In this document: positions 18,648-27,334 of the stretch, piece by piece
Layout of the letters: each line of letters begins with the position of its first letter
Position numbering within the stretch: the first letter of the stretch is position 1
Source: Azotobacter bryophylli
Lineage (GTDB): Bacteria; Pseudomonadota; Gammaproteobacteria; Pseudomonadales; Pseudomonadaceae
DNA: 64,000 nt
Assembly: GCF_042643485.1 (NCBI RefSeq)
Contig: NZ_JBHRSJ010000029.1
Location: forward strand, 186,001-250,000
Direction: 5' to 3'
The notes under the pieces: generated by a model
Told to the model about the DNA's origin: nothing
The model's database searches: none
The model's input: the letters and a program-made list of their open reading frames with translations, nothing else
Program-made: the position numbers and the translations under genes

Positions 18648-19643
18648 ATGTCATCCCCTACTGAACCTAAGCCCCGCCGCATGCCCCAGATGAGCTTTTC
18701 TGATGCCGAGTACGCCGGCAAACGCAAACAGACTCGGCGCGAGCACTTTCTGGTGGAGATGGAGCAAGTGGTGCCATGGGGCGGACTGCTGTTGCTGATC
18801 AAGCCGTACTACCCCAAGGCCGACAATGGGCGTCCACCGTATCCGCTGGAAACCATGCTGCGCATCCATCTGTTGCAGAACTGGTTCGCCCTCAGCGACC
18901 GGGCGATGGAGGAAGCGCTGTACGAGATTACCTCGCAGCGTCAGTTCGCCAAGCTATCGCTGACCCAGGACAGCATTCCGGAAGACACGGCGATCATGAA
19001 CTTCCGCCAACTGCTGGAGAAGCATGGTCTGGTGGTAGGTATCTTGGCCGTGATCAACGGGCACCTGGATGACCAGTGGCTTTCACTGCGCCAAGGCACC
19101 TTCGTCGATGCCACCATCATTCATGCGCCGAGTTCGACCAAAACCAAGAAGGCAAACGCGCCCCGGAAAGGCACCCGACGAAGAAGGTCAGCCGCTACCA
19201 TTTCGGCATGAAGGCGCACATCGGTGTGGATGCTGACTCCGGTCTAGTGCACAGCGTAGAGGGTACAGCAGCCAACGTGGCCGATGTCACCCAGGTCGAC
19301 CGACTGCTGCACGGTGAGGAGAACGGGGTCTGTGCCGAGGCGGGCTATACCGGCGTGGAGAAGCGTCCCGAGCATGGAGGGCGTGAGGTTATCTGGCAGA
19401 TCGCAAGCACTTGAGTAAAAGCAGCGCCCTGTACAAGCGCGAGATCGAAAAGGCCAAGGCGCAGGTGCGGGCCAGGTCGAGCACCCGTTCCGAGTGATCA
19501 AGCGCCAGTTTGGCCACACCAAGGTGCGTTTCTGCAGCCTGGCCAAGAACACGGAGCAACTGGTCACCTTGTTCGCCCTGTCGAATCCATGGATAGTGCA
19601 TCGACAGTTGCTGGCTGATGATGTAGGAAAGGTACGCCTGTAA
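18648..19643 (+). pseudogene. IS5 family transposase, frameshifted
   Basis: The full span of an IS5-type DDE transposase is present but broken into at least three frames. The N-terminal part runs MSSPTEPKPRRMPQMSFSDA through FVDATIIHAPSSTKTK. The frame then shifts near 19150 into KVSRYHFGMKAHIGVDADSG and again near 19390-19470, after GREVIWQIA, before VEHPFRVIKRQFGHTKV and the end. The DDE acid residues can be traced across the frames, so the loss is by small indels. I could not identify clear terminal inverted repeats or a target duplication. Confidence 0.85.
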
Positions 19644-19650
19644 AACGCAG

Positions 19651-19673
19651 AAACCAGGGCGAAACCCTGGTTT
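19651..19673 (+). terminator. hairpin at the right end of the IS5 remnant
   Basis: AAACCAGGG and CCCTGGTTT form a perfect nine-pair stem with a five-base loop and are followed by TTTCTTG. It starts eight bases after the transposase stop and is probably the element's own terminator. Confidence 0.6.
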
Positions 19674-19754
19674 CTTGTGAATGTCTGCCTCGTGGATTGG
19701 GCTGAAAAACGATCAGATCTCCAATCGGCTGCTCGTGACTGACTTGTTCGGAGT

Positions 19755-19772
19755 TTCCCTAGTGATAGGGAA
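19755..19772 (-). terminator. hairpin directly after trpA
   Basis: TTCCCTA and TAGGGAA make a seven-pair stem with a four-base loop immediately downstream of the trpA stop codon. It lacks a clear U-run, so termination strength is uncertain. Confidence 0.4.
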
Positions 19773-20582
19773 CTATCTCCTCGCCCCCCTCACCCCATCC
19801 GCCAATTCCCGACACAACCCCAGCACGCCGTCGATGGCCTGCTCGCCGGAGTCGGCCTTGGCGATGCGGTCGATCAGGGCGGAGCCGACCACCACGCCAT
19901 CGGCCAGGCGGGCGATGGTGGCGGCGTGTTCCGGGCTGCGGATGCCGAAGCCGACGCAGACCGGCAGGTCGGTGTGGCGCTTGAGGCGGGCGACGGCCTG
20001 TTCGACGTGCTCGACGGTGGCCGAGCCGGCCCCGGTGACGCCGGCCACGGAGACGTAGTAGACGAAGCCGGAGCTGCCTTCGAGCACGGTGGGCAGGCGG
20101 GCGTCGCCGGTGGTCGGGGTGGTCAGGCGGATGAAGTCGATGCCGGCGGCCTGGGCCGGGTCGCAGAGGTCTTCGTTGTGCTCCGGCGGCAGGTCGACCA
20201 CGATCAGGCCGTCGACGCCGGCGGCCTTGGCGTCCTCGACGAAGCGCGCTACGCCGTAGTGGTGGATGGGGTTGAAGTAGCCCATCAGCACCAGCGGGGT
20301 GTGCGCGTCGTCCCGGCGGAACTCGCGGACCATCTGCAGGGTTTTCAGCATGTTCTGCTTGCCGGCCAGGGCGCGCAGGTTGGCCAGCTGGATCGCCGGG
20401 CCGTCGGCCATCGGGTCGGTGAAGGGCATGCCCAGTTCGATCACGTCGGCACCGGCCTTGGGCAGGCCCTTGAGGATCGCCAGCGAGGTGTCGTAGCTCG
20501 GGTCGCCGGCGGTGACGAAGGTGACCAGGGCGGCGCGGCCCTCTTGCTTCAGCTCGGCGAAGCGGGTCTGCAGACGGCTCAT
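19773..20582 (-). CDS. trpA: tryptophan synthase alpha subunit
   Basis: The 269-residue subunit cleaves indole-3-glycerol phosphate to indole and glyceraldehyde 3-phosphate in the last step of tryptophan synthesis. The catalytic acids Glu49 (DVIELGMPF) and Asp60 (TDPMADGP) are at the standard positions, and the phosphate loop GFGI is present. The start at 20582 overlaps the trpB stop codon as ATGA. It is the last gene before the acquired island, which therefore sits right behind the operon. Confidence 0.97.
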   Translation of the reverse strand: MSRLQTRFAELKQEGRAALVTFVTAGDPSYDTSLAILKGLPKAGADVIELGMPFTDPMADGPAIQLANLRALAGKQNMLKTLQMVREFRRDDAHTPLVLMGYFNPIHHYGVARFVEDAKAAGVDGLIVVDLPPEHNEDLCDPAQAAGIDFIRLTTPTTGDARLPTVLEGSSGFVYYVSVAGVTGAGSATVEHVEQAVARLKRHTDLPVCVGFGIRSPEHAATIARLADGVVVGSALIDRIAKADSGEQAIDGVLGLCRELADGVRGARR

Positions 20583-21790
20583 ATTCTTTCCTCCTGTTCG
20601 GCAAAGTGGTGCATGACGGTCTGCATGTCCTTGTCGCCGCGGCCGGAGAGGTTGACCACCAGCAGGTGGTCCTGCGGCAGGCCGGGGGCGCGCTTGAACA
20701 CTTCGGCCAGGGCGTGGGACGACTCCAGCGCCGGGATGATGCCTTCCAGGCGGCAGCACTGGTGGAAGGCGTCAAGGGCTTCCTGGTCGGTGATCGAGGT
20801 GTACTCGACGCGGCCGACGTCGTGCAGCCAGGCGTGCTCCGGGCCGATGCCGGGGTAGTCGAGGCCGGCGGAGATGGAGTGGGCGTCGATGATCTGGCCG
20901 TCGTCGTCCTGCAGCAGGAAGGTGCGGTTGCCGTGCAGCACGCCCGGCTCGCCGCCGTTCAGGCTGGCGGCGTGCTTGCCGGTGGCGATGCCCAGACCCG
21001 CGGCCTCGACGCCGACGATCTTGACGCTCGGCTCGTCGAGGAACGGGTGGAACAGGCCCATGGCGTTGGAGCCGCCGCCGATGCAGGCGACCAGGGAGTC
21101 GGGCAGGCGCCCCTCCTTCTCCAGCATCTGCTCGCGGGTTTCCTTGCCGATCACCGCCTGGAAGTCGCGGACCATGGCCGGGTACGGGTGCGGGCCGGCG
21201 ACGGTGCCGATCAGGTAGAAGGTGGAGTCGACGTTGGTCACCCAGTCGCGCAGGGCTTCGTTCATGGCGTCCTTGAGGGTGCCGGTGCCGGCGGTGACCG
21301 GGATCACCTCGGCGCCGAGCAGCTTCATGCGGAAGACGTTGGCCTGCTGCCGGTCGATGTCGGTGGTGCCCATGTAGATCACGCACTGCAGGCCGAAGCG
21401 CGCGGCCACGGTGGCGGTGGCCACGCCGTGCATGCCGGCGCCGGTCTCGGCGATGATGCGCTTCTTGCCCATGCGCCGGGCCAGGAGGATCTGGCCGATG
21501 CAGTTGTTGATCTTGTGCGCGCCGGTGTGGTTCAGCTCCTCGCGCTTGAGGTAGATCTTCGCGCCGCCGCAGAACTCGGTGAGGCGCTCGGCGAAATACA
21601 GCGGGCTCGGCCGACCGACGTAGTCGCGCTGGAAGTAGGCCAGCTCTTCGAGGAACTGCGGATCGTTCTTGGCCTTCTCGTATTCGGCGGCCAGAGCGTG
21701 GATCAGCGGCATCAGGGTTTCGGCGACGTACTGGCCGCCGAAACGGCCGAACAGCCCTTTGGCGTCCGGGCCGGTGCGGTATGAGGTCAT
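20579..21790 (-). CDS. trpB: tryptophan synthase beta subunit
   Basis: The 403-residue PLP enzyme condenses indole with serine. The PLP lysine is Lys93 in HTGAHKINN, the GGGSNAMG phosphate-binding loop is present, and the family start FGRFGGQYVAETLMP is intact. GGAG precedes the ATG. It is the first gene of trpBA, divergent from trpI, the arrangement in which TrpI with indoleglycerol phosphate activates trpBA in pseudomonads. Confidence 0.97.
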   Translation of the reverse strand: MTSYRTGPDAKGLFGRFGGQYVAETLMPLIHALAAEYEKAKNDPQFLEELAYFQRDYVGRPSPLYFAERLTEFCGGAKIYLKREELNHTGAHKINNCIGQILLARRMGKKRIIAETGAGMHGVATATVAARFGLQCVIYMGTTDIDRQQANVFRMKLLGAEVIPVTAGTGTLKDAMNEALRDWVTNVDSTFYLIGTVAGPHPYPAMVRDFQAVIGKETREQMLEKEGRLPDSLVACIGGGSNAMGLFHPFLDEPSVKIVGVEAAGLGIATGKHAASLNGGEPGVLHGNRTFLLQDDDGQIIDAHSISAGLDYPGIGPEHAWLHDVGRVEYTSITDQEALDAFHQCCRLEGIIPALESSHALAEVFKRAPGLPQDHLLVVNLSGRGDKDMQTVMHHFAEQEERI

Positions 21791-21925
21791 GGTGGGCTCC
21801 TGGGATGGATCGTGCGGCGGGGGCCGGCCGGGCCGGCGTGCCGCGATACTGGCAGGTTAGGCCATCCCCCGGGCGCCGAAAAGCGATAAGATCGCCGCAA
21901 TCCGTCAGAAAAACTCACAGATGCC
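21791..21925. promoter_or_regulatory. trpI-trpB divergent control region
   Basis: The 135-base gap between the divergent starts must hold both promoters and the TrpI sites. A small inverted repeat GCGAT-AAG-ATCGC lies at 21883-21895, 31 bases before trpI, and is a candidate contact site. I cannot assign the two TrpI sites known from P. aeruginosa with confidence. Confidence 0.5.
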
Positions 21926-22807
21926 ATGAGCCGCGACCTGCCCTCCCTGAATGCCCTGCGCGCCTTCGAGGCGACCGCCCGTCTGAACGGCGTAAGCCAG
22001 GCGGCGAAGGAGCTGAACGTGACCCACGGGGCGATCAGCCGGCAGCTCAAGAGCCTCGAAGCCGAGCTCGGCACGGCCCTGTTCGTCAAGGAAGGACGCG
22101 GCCTAAAACTCACCGATGCCGGGATGCTGCTGCGCGAGGCGGCCGGCGAGGCCTTCGCCCGCCTGCAAAGCGCCTGCGCCGAACTGAAGCGCCGCACCGG
22201 CGAGGCGCCGTTCGTCCTCGGCTGCCCCGGCAGCTTGCTGGTGCGCTGGTTCATCCCGCGCCTGGATCGCCTCAACCGCGAGCTGCCGGAGCTGCGCCTG
22301 CAGCTCTCCACCGGCGAGGGCGACCTCGACCCGCGCCGACCGGGGCTGGACGCCAGCCTGCTGTTCGCCGAGCCGCCATGGCCGGCGGACATGCGCGTGC
22401 ACGAGCTGGCGGTGGAGCGCATCGGCCCGGTGCTCAGCCCGCGCTATGGCGGCTTCGGGGCGCTCAGCCGGGCCGCGCCCGAGGCCCTGCTCGGCGAGGC
22501 GCTGCTGTACCCGGAATCGCGCCCGCAGGCCTGGCCCGCCTGGGCCGCCAGCCAGGGCCTGGCGCCCGATGCGCTCGCCTACGGCGCCGGCTTCGAGCAC
22601 CTCTATTACCTGCTGGAGGCGGCGCTGGCCGGCCTCGGCGTGGCCATCGCGCCGCAGCAGCTGGTGGCCGACGACCTGGCCGCCGGCCGGCTGGTGGCGC
22701 CCTGGGGCTTCGCCGAGACCCCGGCGCGCCTGGCCCTGTGGGTGCCGGCACGGCTGGCCGACCGCCGCGCCGAACGCCTGGCCGAGTGGCTGAGGAAAGA
22801 GCTGTAG
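21926..22807 (+). CDS. trpI: LysR-type regulator TrpI
   Basis: The 293-residue LysR protein has an N-terminal winged helix (SLNALRAFEATARLNGVSQAAKELNVTHGAISRQLK) and a C-terminal effector domain. Its place, divergent from trpBA, identifies it as TrpI, which activates trpBA in response to indoleglycerol phosphate. The first hinge has a GCPGSLLVRWFIPRL segment typical of the GcvA/TrpI subgroup. Its stop codon overlaps the start of a REP-like element. Confidence 0.93.
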   Translation: MSRDLPSLNALRAFEATARLNGVSQAAKELNVTHGAISRQLKSLEAELGTALFVKEGRGLKLTDAGMLLREAAGEAFARLQSACAELKRRTGEAPFVLGCPGSLLVRWFIPRLDRLNRELPELRLQLSTGEGDLDPRRPGLDASLLFAEPPWPADMRVHELAVERIGPVLSPRYGGFGALSRAAPEALLGEALLYPESRPQAWPAWAASQGLAPDALAYGAGFEHLYYLLEAALAGLGVAIAPQQLVADDLAAGRLVAPWGFAETPARLALWVPARLADRRAERLAEWLRKEL

Positions 22808-22871
22808 GAGCGAATCCGTTTGCGACCGGGAGCATCCGGCGTCGCCGATATCGCGGATGAATCCGCTCCTG
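22805..22871. repeat. REP-like element 1
   Basis: The sequence runs from GTAGGAGCGAATCCGTTTGCG to CGCGGATGAATCCGCTCCT, forming imperfect inverted arms of the pseudomonad REP type (GTAGGAGCGAATTC...). It directly overlaps the trpI stop codon. Confidence 0.7.
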
Positions 22872-22966
22872 CGCGGCAGCCGCGGCTCCGGCAGTCATCC
22901 GGCCGTGCAGTCTGCCCGGGGCTGTGCCTTACTTGTCGCCAGCAATCCTCGGCGAAGGTGCGGACC

Positions 22967-23398
22967 ATGAACATATCCAGGCGCTGGCGGCTCGGTTGGA
23001 CATTCACGGCGATCCTCGTGCTGCTCGCCGGCTGCAGCTCCGCCTCGCGGAGCGAACACGGCCCCGAGAGCGGTACCAGGGTGCGGGAGGAGATGGCGGT
23101 TTCCGAGGATCTGGCGGACAAGGCCGCCGGCACCTATCGGGGCGCCATCGTCTCGAACCGCAAGGACGCCACGCGCAGCGACACCACGGTGACGATCACC
23201 CGACTTGAGCGGGACCGGGTGCGCGTCTCGTCGAGCAACAGCCGTCTGGGCAGCGTGGAGGTCCGGCTCAAGCGGAAGGAGAAACAGATCGTCCACGACG
23301 GCGGCGATACGCCGTTCGCCCTGGATCTGGATTCGAATCCGCCCATGCTGCTGTACAGCCCGCACCAGAAGGCGGCCTTCAGCGGCCGCAAGCTGTGA
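22967..23398 (+). CDS. small hypothetical lipoprotein
   Basis: The 143-residue protein has a lipobox leader (TFTAILVLLAGC). The mature part contains GTYRGAIVSNRKDATRSDTTVTITRLERDRVRVSS, which reads as a small beta-sandwich, with no recognised family. The ATG at 22967 is the start that places the signal peptide at the N-terminus. It converges on galE. Confidence 0.6.
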   Translation: MNISRRWRLGWTFTAILVLLAGCSSASRSEHGPESGTRVREEMAVSEDLADKAAGTYRGAIVSNRKDATRSDTTVTITRLERDRVRVSSSNSRLGSVEVRLKRKEKQIVHDGGDTPFALDLDSNPPMLLYSPHQKAAFSGRKL

Positions 23399-23457
23399 GG
23401 GGAACCGGCTGACGCCGCGCGAGGCGAGAAGAGAAGTCTCCGCGCGGCGCCCGCGTC

Positions 23458-24498
23458 TCAGCCGGCCAGGGCCGAGCGCTTCTTCTCCATCCCGTAGCCG
23501 TGGGGGTTCTTCACCTGCCAGCGCCAGGCGTCGCGCAGCATGCAGGTCAGGTCGCGCTCGGCGCGCCAGCCCAGTTCGCGCTCGGCCTTGCCGGGGTCGG
23601 CCCAGCACTGGGCGACGTCGCCGGGACGGCGGGCGGCGATGCGGTACGGCAGTGGCCGCCCGCTCACCCGCTCGAAGGCGCGGATCATCTCCAGCACCGA
23701 ATGGCCGCGACCGGTGCCGAGGTTCCAGACCGACGCACCCGGGGTGTCCGCCAGCCGCTGCAGGGCCATGAGATGGCCGCGGGCCAGGTCGACCACGTGG
23801 ATATAGTCGCGCACGCCGGTGCCGTCGGCGGTCGGGTAGTCGTCGCCGTAGACGCTCAGGCGCTTCAGCCGGCCGATGGCGACCTGCAGCATGTAGGGCA
23901 GCAGGTTGTTGGGGATGCCGTCGGGGTCTTCGCCGATCAGCCCGGAGGGATGCGCGCCGATGGGGTTGAAGTAGCGCAGGATGGCGATGGACCAGCGCGG
24001 ATCGGACTGCGCCAGCCCCTTGAGGACGTTCTCCGCCATCAGCTTGGACTGGCCGTAGGGGTTGGTCGGGATGCCGGTGGGCGCGTCCTCGCGGATCGGC
24101 ATGCTCACCGATTCGCCGTAGACGGTGGCGGAGGAGCTGAACACCAGGCGGAACACCCCGGCGCGGCCCATCGCCCGGCACAGGGCGATGCTGCCGGCGA
24201 CGTTGGTCTCGAAGTAGCGCAGGGGTTCGCGCACGCTCTCGCCCACCGCCTTGAGCCCGGCGAAGTGCAGCACGGCCTCGATCGGATGCTGCTGGAACAG
24301 GCGGTCGAGCAGCCGGCGGTTGCGGACGTCGCCCTGGACGAACGCCAGACTTCGCCCGGCGAGCCGCTCCAGCCGCGGCAGCACCTGCGCCGAACTGTTG
24401 CACAGATTGTCCAGCACCAGCACCTCATGGCCGGCCCCGAGCAGCTCGAGGACCGCATGGGAGCCGATGTAACCCGCACCTCCGGTTACCAGGATCAT
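23458..24498 (-). CDS. galE: UDP-glucose 4-epimerase
   Basis: The 346-residue extended SDR interconverts UDP-glucose and UDP-galactose. The NAD loop GGAGYIGSH is at residues 6-14, the catalytic Ser/Tyr/Lys appear as SSSATVYG and NPYGQSK, and the C-terminal WKNPHGY-like end (QVKNPHGYG) is typical. A perfect GGAGGTAACC ribosome site fixes the ATG at 24498. It can supply UDP-galactopyranose for the mutase encoded divergently at 26086. Confidence 0.95.
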   Translation of the reverse strand: MILVTGGAGYIGSHAVLELLGAGHEVLVLDNLCNSSAQVLPRLERLAGRSLAFVQGDVRNRRLLDRLFQQHPIEAVLHFAGLKAVGESVREPLRYFETNVAGSIALCRAMGRAGVFRLVFSSSATVYGESVSMPIREDAPTGIPTNPYGQSKLMAENVLKGLAQSDPRWSIAILRYFNPIGAHPSGLIGEDPDGIPNNLLPYMLQVAIGRLKRLSVYGDDYPTADGTGVRDYIHVVDLARGHLMALQRLADTPGASVWNLGTGRGHSVLEMIRAFERVSGRPLPYRIAARRPGDVAQCWADPGKAERELGWRAERDLTCMLRDAWRWQVKNPHGYGMEKKRSALAG

Positions 24499-24919
24499 GG
24501 TTACCTCCGAATGGGAGAGGACAGCGTTCGGTCCCCGCAGGCTACCGGCGGCGGTCGGCACAAGCCGCCGCTGCCGGCTGGCCGGGCAACCCCGCAAGAC
24601 CGGGGGTGGCCGGGCGCCGGGGACCGGATTCGATCGGGCTGAAAGCGGATCGTCCACAGAAATACCGAGGACAGGCAGGCACAGGAGTTCCATGTCTTCC
24701 GCCGGGCTGCAGGGGCCGCCACCCCTGGGCTGTACGGGTGCCGAACCGGCCGGCGGGAGGGCCGGAACCGGCGCATCCGACGCCGGTCCACCTTCCCATT
24801 ACCCGGCTCGGACGCCCACCGGGCGGTGCTGTCGAGCCGACTCCGGAGACCGGGAAACCGCCGCGGTCCGGCCCTGCGCCGCCGGTCGGCGACATTCCCC
24901 TACTGGGACGAGGTACGGC
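24499..24919. other. long divergent intergenic region between galE and the glycosyltransferase operon
   Basis: No supported gene lies in these 421 bases. The stretch is GC-rich and must hold promoters for both directions. I see no clear sigma-70 hexamers or palindrome. A GACGAGG element at 24908-24914 serves as the ribosome site for the glycosyltransferase. Confidence 0.5.
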
Positions 24920-26101
24920 ATGAGCTGGGCAGGCCCCTTCCAATACGATCTCGGCAAATCAGGCCGGCCGGCGCCGGCGCGGCAACGGAGCTACCCGGCG
25001 GACGCGCCCACCCTGCTGTGCCTGTCGCACCTGCGCTGGAGCTTCGTCTACCAGCGTCCGCAACACCTGATGACGCGCTTCGCCGAGGACTGGCCGGTGC
25101 TGTTCTTCGAGGAGCCGATCGCCAGCGAGCGCGCCGAACCCTGGCTGGAGGAGCGCGAGGAGGAAGGCGTGCGGGTGCTGGTGCCGCGCCTGCCGCCGGA
25201 CTGCACCGCAGCGGCGGCGGAGGACGCCCAGCGGCGCCTGATCGACGACTACCTGGCGCGCAACCCGCCGGCACGCCTGCTGCTCTGGTACTACACGCCG
25301 ATGGCGCTGGGCTTCAGCGAGCACCTGGAAGCCGCCGCGGTGGTCTACGACTGCATGGACGAGCTGTCCGCCTTCCTTGGCGCGCCGCCCGCGCTGATCG
25401 AGCGCGAGAACCGGCTGCTGGAGCGCGCCGACCTGGTGTTCACCGGCGGCTACAGCCTGTGGCAGGCCAAGTCCCGGCGGCACGCCAACGTCCACGCCTT
25501 CCCCAGCAGCGTCGACCTCGACCACTTCGCCCGCGCCCGCGAGGAGCAGTCGGACCCGCCCGACCAGGCGGAGATCCCGCACCCGCGCCTGGGCTTCTAC
25601 GGGGTGATCGACGAGCGCTTCGACCTCGCCCTGCTCGACGAGGTGGCGCGGCGGCGGCCCGACTGGCAGTTCGTCATGCTCGGCCCGGTGGCGAAGATCG
25701 ACCCGGCCCGGCTGCCGCGGCGGAACAACCTGCACTTCCTCGGCGGCAAGGTCTACGACGAGCTGCCGCGCTACCTGGCCGGCTGGGACGTGGCGCTGAT
25801 GCCCTTCGCGCTGAACGACGCGACGCGCTTCATCAGCCCGACCAAGACCCCGGAATACCTGGCCGGCGGCCGCCCGGTGGTGTCCACGCCGATCGCCGAC
25901 GTGGTGCGCGGCTACGGCGACAGCGGCCTGGTGCGTTTCGCCGCCAGCCCCACGGCGTTCGTCGGCGCCTGCGCCGCCGCCCTGGCCGATGCCCGCGATC
26001 GGGCTACCCTCTGCCGACGGGCCGACGCCCTGCTGGCCGGCATGTCCTGGGACGACACCCGGGCGCGGATGAAGGAGAGGATCGAATGGCTGATGAGCTG
26101 A
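24920..26101 (+). CDS. group 1 glycosyltransferase
   Basis: The 393-residue protein is a GT-B fold glycosyltransferase. The N-terminal domain has LLCLSHLRWSFVYQRPQHLMTRFA, a signature of a GT1-family subgroup, and the C-terminal donor domain shows LGFYGVIDERFDLALL, MLGPVAKIDP and the SPTKTPEYLAGGRPVVSTPIADVV motif. Its 3' end overlaps the UDP-galactopyranose mutase gene by 16 bases, so they are co-translated, and galactofuranose or galactose is a plausible donor sugar. The start at 24920 has GAGG upstream. Confidence 0.85.
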   Translation: MSWAGPFQYDLGKSGRPAPARQRSYPADAPTLLCLSHLRWSFVYQRPQHLMTRFAEDWPVLFFEEPIASERAEPWLEEREEEGVRVLVPRLPPDCTAAAAEDAQRRLIDDYLARNPPARLLLWYYTPMALGFSEHLEAAAVVYDCMDELSAFLGAPPALIERENRLLERADLVFTGGYSLWQAKSRRHANVHAFPSSVDLDHFARAREEQSDPPDQAEIPHPRLGFYGVIDERFDLALLDEVARRRPDWQFVMLGPVAKIDPARLPRRNNLHFLGGKVYDELPRYLAGWDVALMPFALNDATRFISPTKTPEYLAGGRPVVSTPIADVVRGYGDSGLVRFAASPTAFVGACAAALADARDRATLCRRADALLAGMSWDDTRARMKERIEWLMS

Positions 26102-27282
26102 GTTCACGTGGCGACTACGACTACCTGATCGTCGGCGCCGGCTTCGCCGGCAGCGTGCTGGCCGAGCGCCTGGCCGCGGGCCTGGGCAAGCGCGTGCTGC
26201 TGATCGACCGCCGCCCGCACATCGGCGGCAACGCCTACGACCAGCTCGACGACCACGGCATCCTGGTGCACCGCTACGGCCCGCACATCTTCCACACCAA
26301 CGCACCGCGCATCGTCGAGTACCTGTCGCGCTTCACCGCCTGGCGGCCCTACGAGCACCGTGTGCTGGCCGAGGTGGACGGCCAGCGGGTGCCGATCCCG
26401 ATCAACCGCACCACCCTCAACCGGCTCTACGGCCTCGAGCTGGACGAGCAGCAGGCGGGGGCCTTCCTCGCCGCCCGCGCCGAGCCGGTGGCCAAGATCC
26501 GCACCAGCGAGGACGTGGTGGTCAGCCAGATCGGCCGCGAGCTGTACGAGAAGTTCTTCCGCGGCTATACCCGCAAGCAGTGGGGCCTGGACCCGGCGCA
26601 GCTGGACCGCTCGGTGACCGCGCGGGTGCCGACCCGCACCGACGACGACGACCGCTACTTCACCGATTCCTTCCAGCAGATGCCGCTGCACGGCTACACG
26701 CGGATGTTCGAGCGGATGCTCGACCACCCCAACATCGAGGTCCGGCTGTCCACCGATCTCCGCCAGCTCGACCAGCAGGTGCGCTACCGGCAGATGGTCT
26801 ACACCGGGCCGATCGACGAGTACTTCGGCCACTGCTACGGCCCCCTGCCCTACCGCTCGCTGCGCTTTCGCCACGAGACCCTGGACCGCGAGCAGCTGCA
26901 GCCGGTGGCGGTGGTCAACTACCCGGACGAGCAGGTGCCCTGGACGCGCATCACCGAGTACAAGCACCTCACCGGCCAGCGCCACGCCAAGACCAGCGTC
27001 ACCTACGAGTACCCCTGCGCCGAGGGCGAGCCCTACTACCCGATCCCGCGGCCGGAGAACGCCGCGCTGTACAAGCGCTACCAGGAGCTGGCCGACGCCA
27101 TTCCGAGGGTCACCTTCCTGGGCCGGCTCGGCACCTACAGGTACTACAATATGGACCAGGTGGTCGGCCAGGCCCTGGCGCTGTACCAGCGCATCGAGGC
27201 GGCCGAACCCGCCCCGCGGCGCGCGGCCGGCTCCGGCCGCGCCGCCCGAACCCGACGGCGCCCGTCCTGTCCGGGCAAGTGA
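26086..27282 (+). CDS. glf: UDP-galactopyranose mutase
   Basis: The 398-residue flavoenzyme converts UDP-galactopyranose to UDP-galactofuranose. The FAD fold is at residues 13-45 (YDYLIVGAGFAGSVLAERLA), with the family motifs IGGNAYD, HRYGPHIFHTN, RGYTRKQWGLDP, YTGPIDEYF and a C-terminal LGRLGTYRYYNMDQVV. The last 30 residues are an Ala/Arg/Pro-rich extension not needed for the fold. It overlaps the upstream glycosyltransferase and precedes a glycoside hydrolase by 52 bases. Confidence 0.95.
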   Translation: MADELSSRGDYDYLIVGAGFAGSVLAERLAAGLGKRVLLIDRRPHIGGNAYDQLDDHGILVHRYGPHIFHTNAPRIVEYLSRFTAWRPYEHRVLAEVDGQRVPIPINRTTLNRLYGLELDEQQAGAFLAARAEPVAKIRTSEDVVVSQIGRELYEKFFRGYTRKQWGLDPAQLDRSVTARVPTRTDDDDRYFTDSFQQMPLHGYTRMFERMLDHPNIEVRLSTDLRQLDQQVRYRQMVYTGPIDEYFGHCYGPLPYRSLRFRHETLDREQLQPVAVVNYPDEQVPWTRITEYKHLTGQRHAKTSVTYEYPCAEGEPYYPIPRPENAALYKRYQELADAIPRVTFLGRLGTYRYYNMDQVVGQALALYQRIEAAEPAPRRAAGSGRAARTRRRPSCPGK

Positions 27283-27334
27283 CCGCGCGGCGCCCGGCGC
27301 CAGCGCCTCATCCAACCAGAAGCAGCGGGATGCG

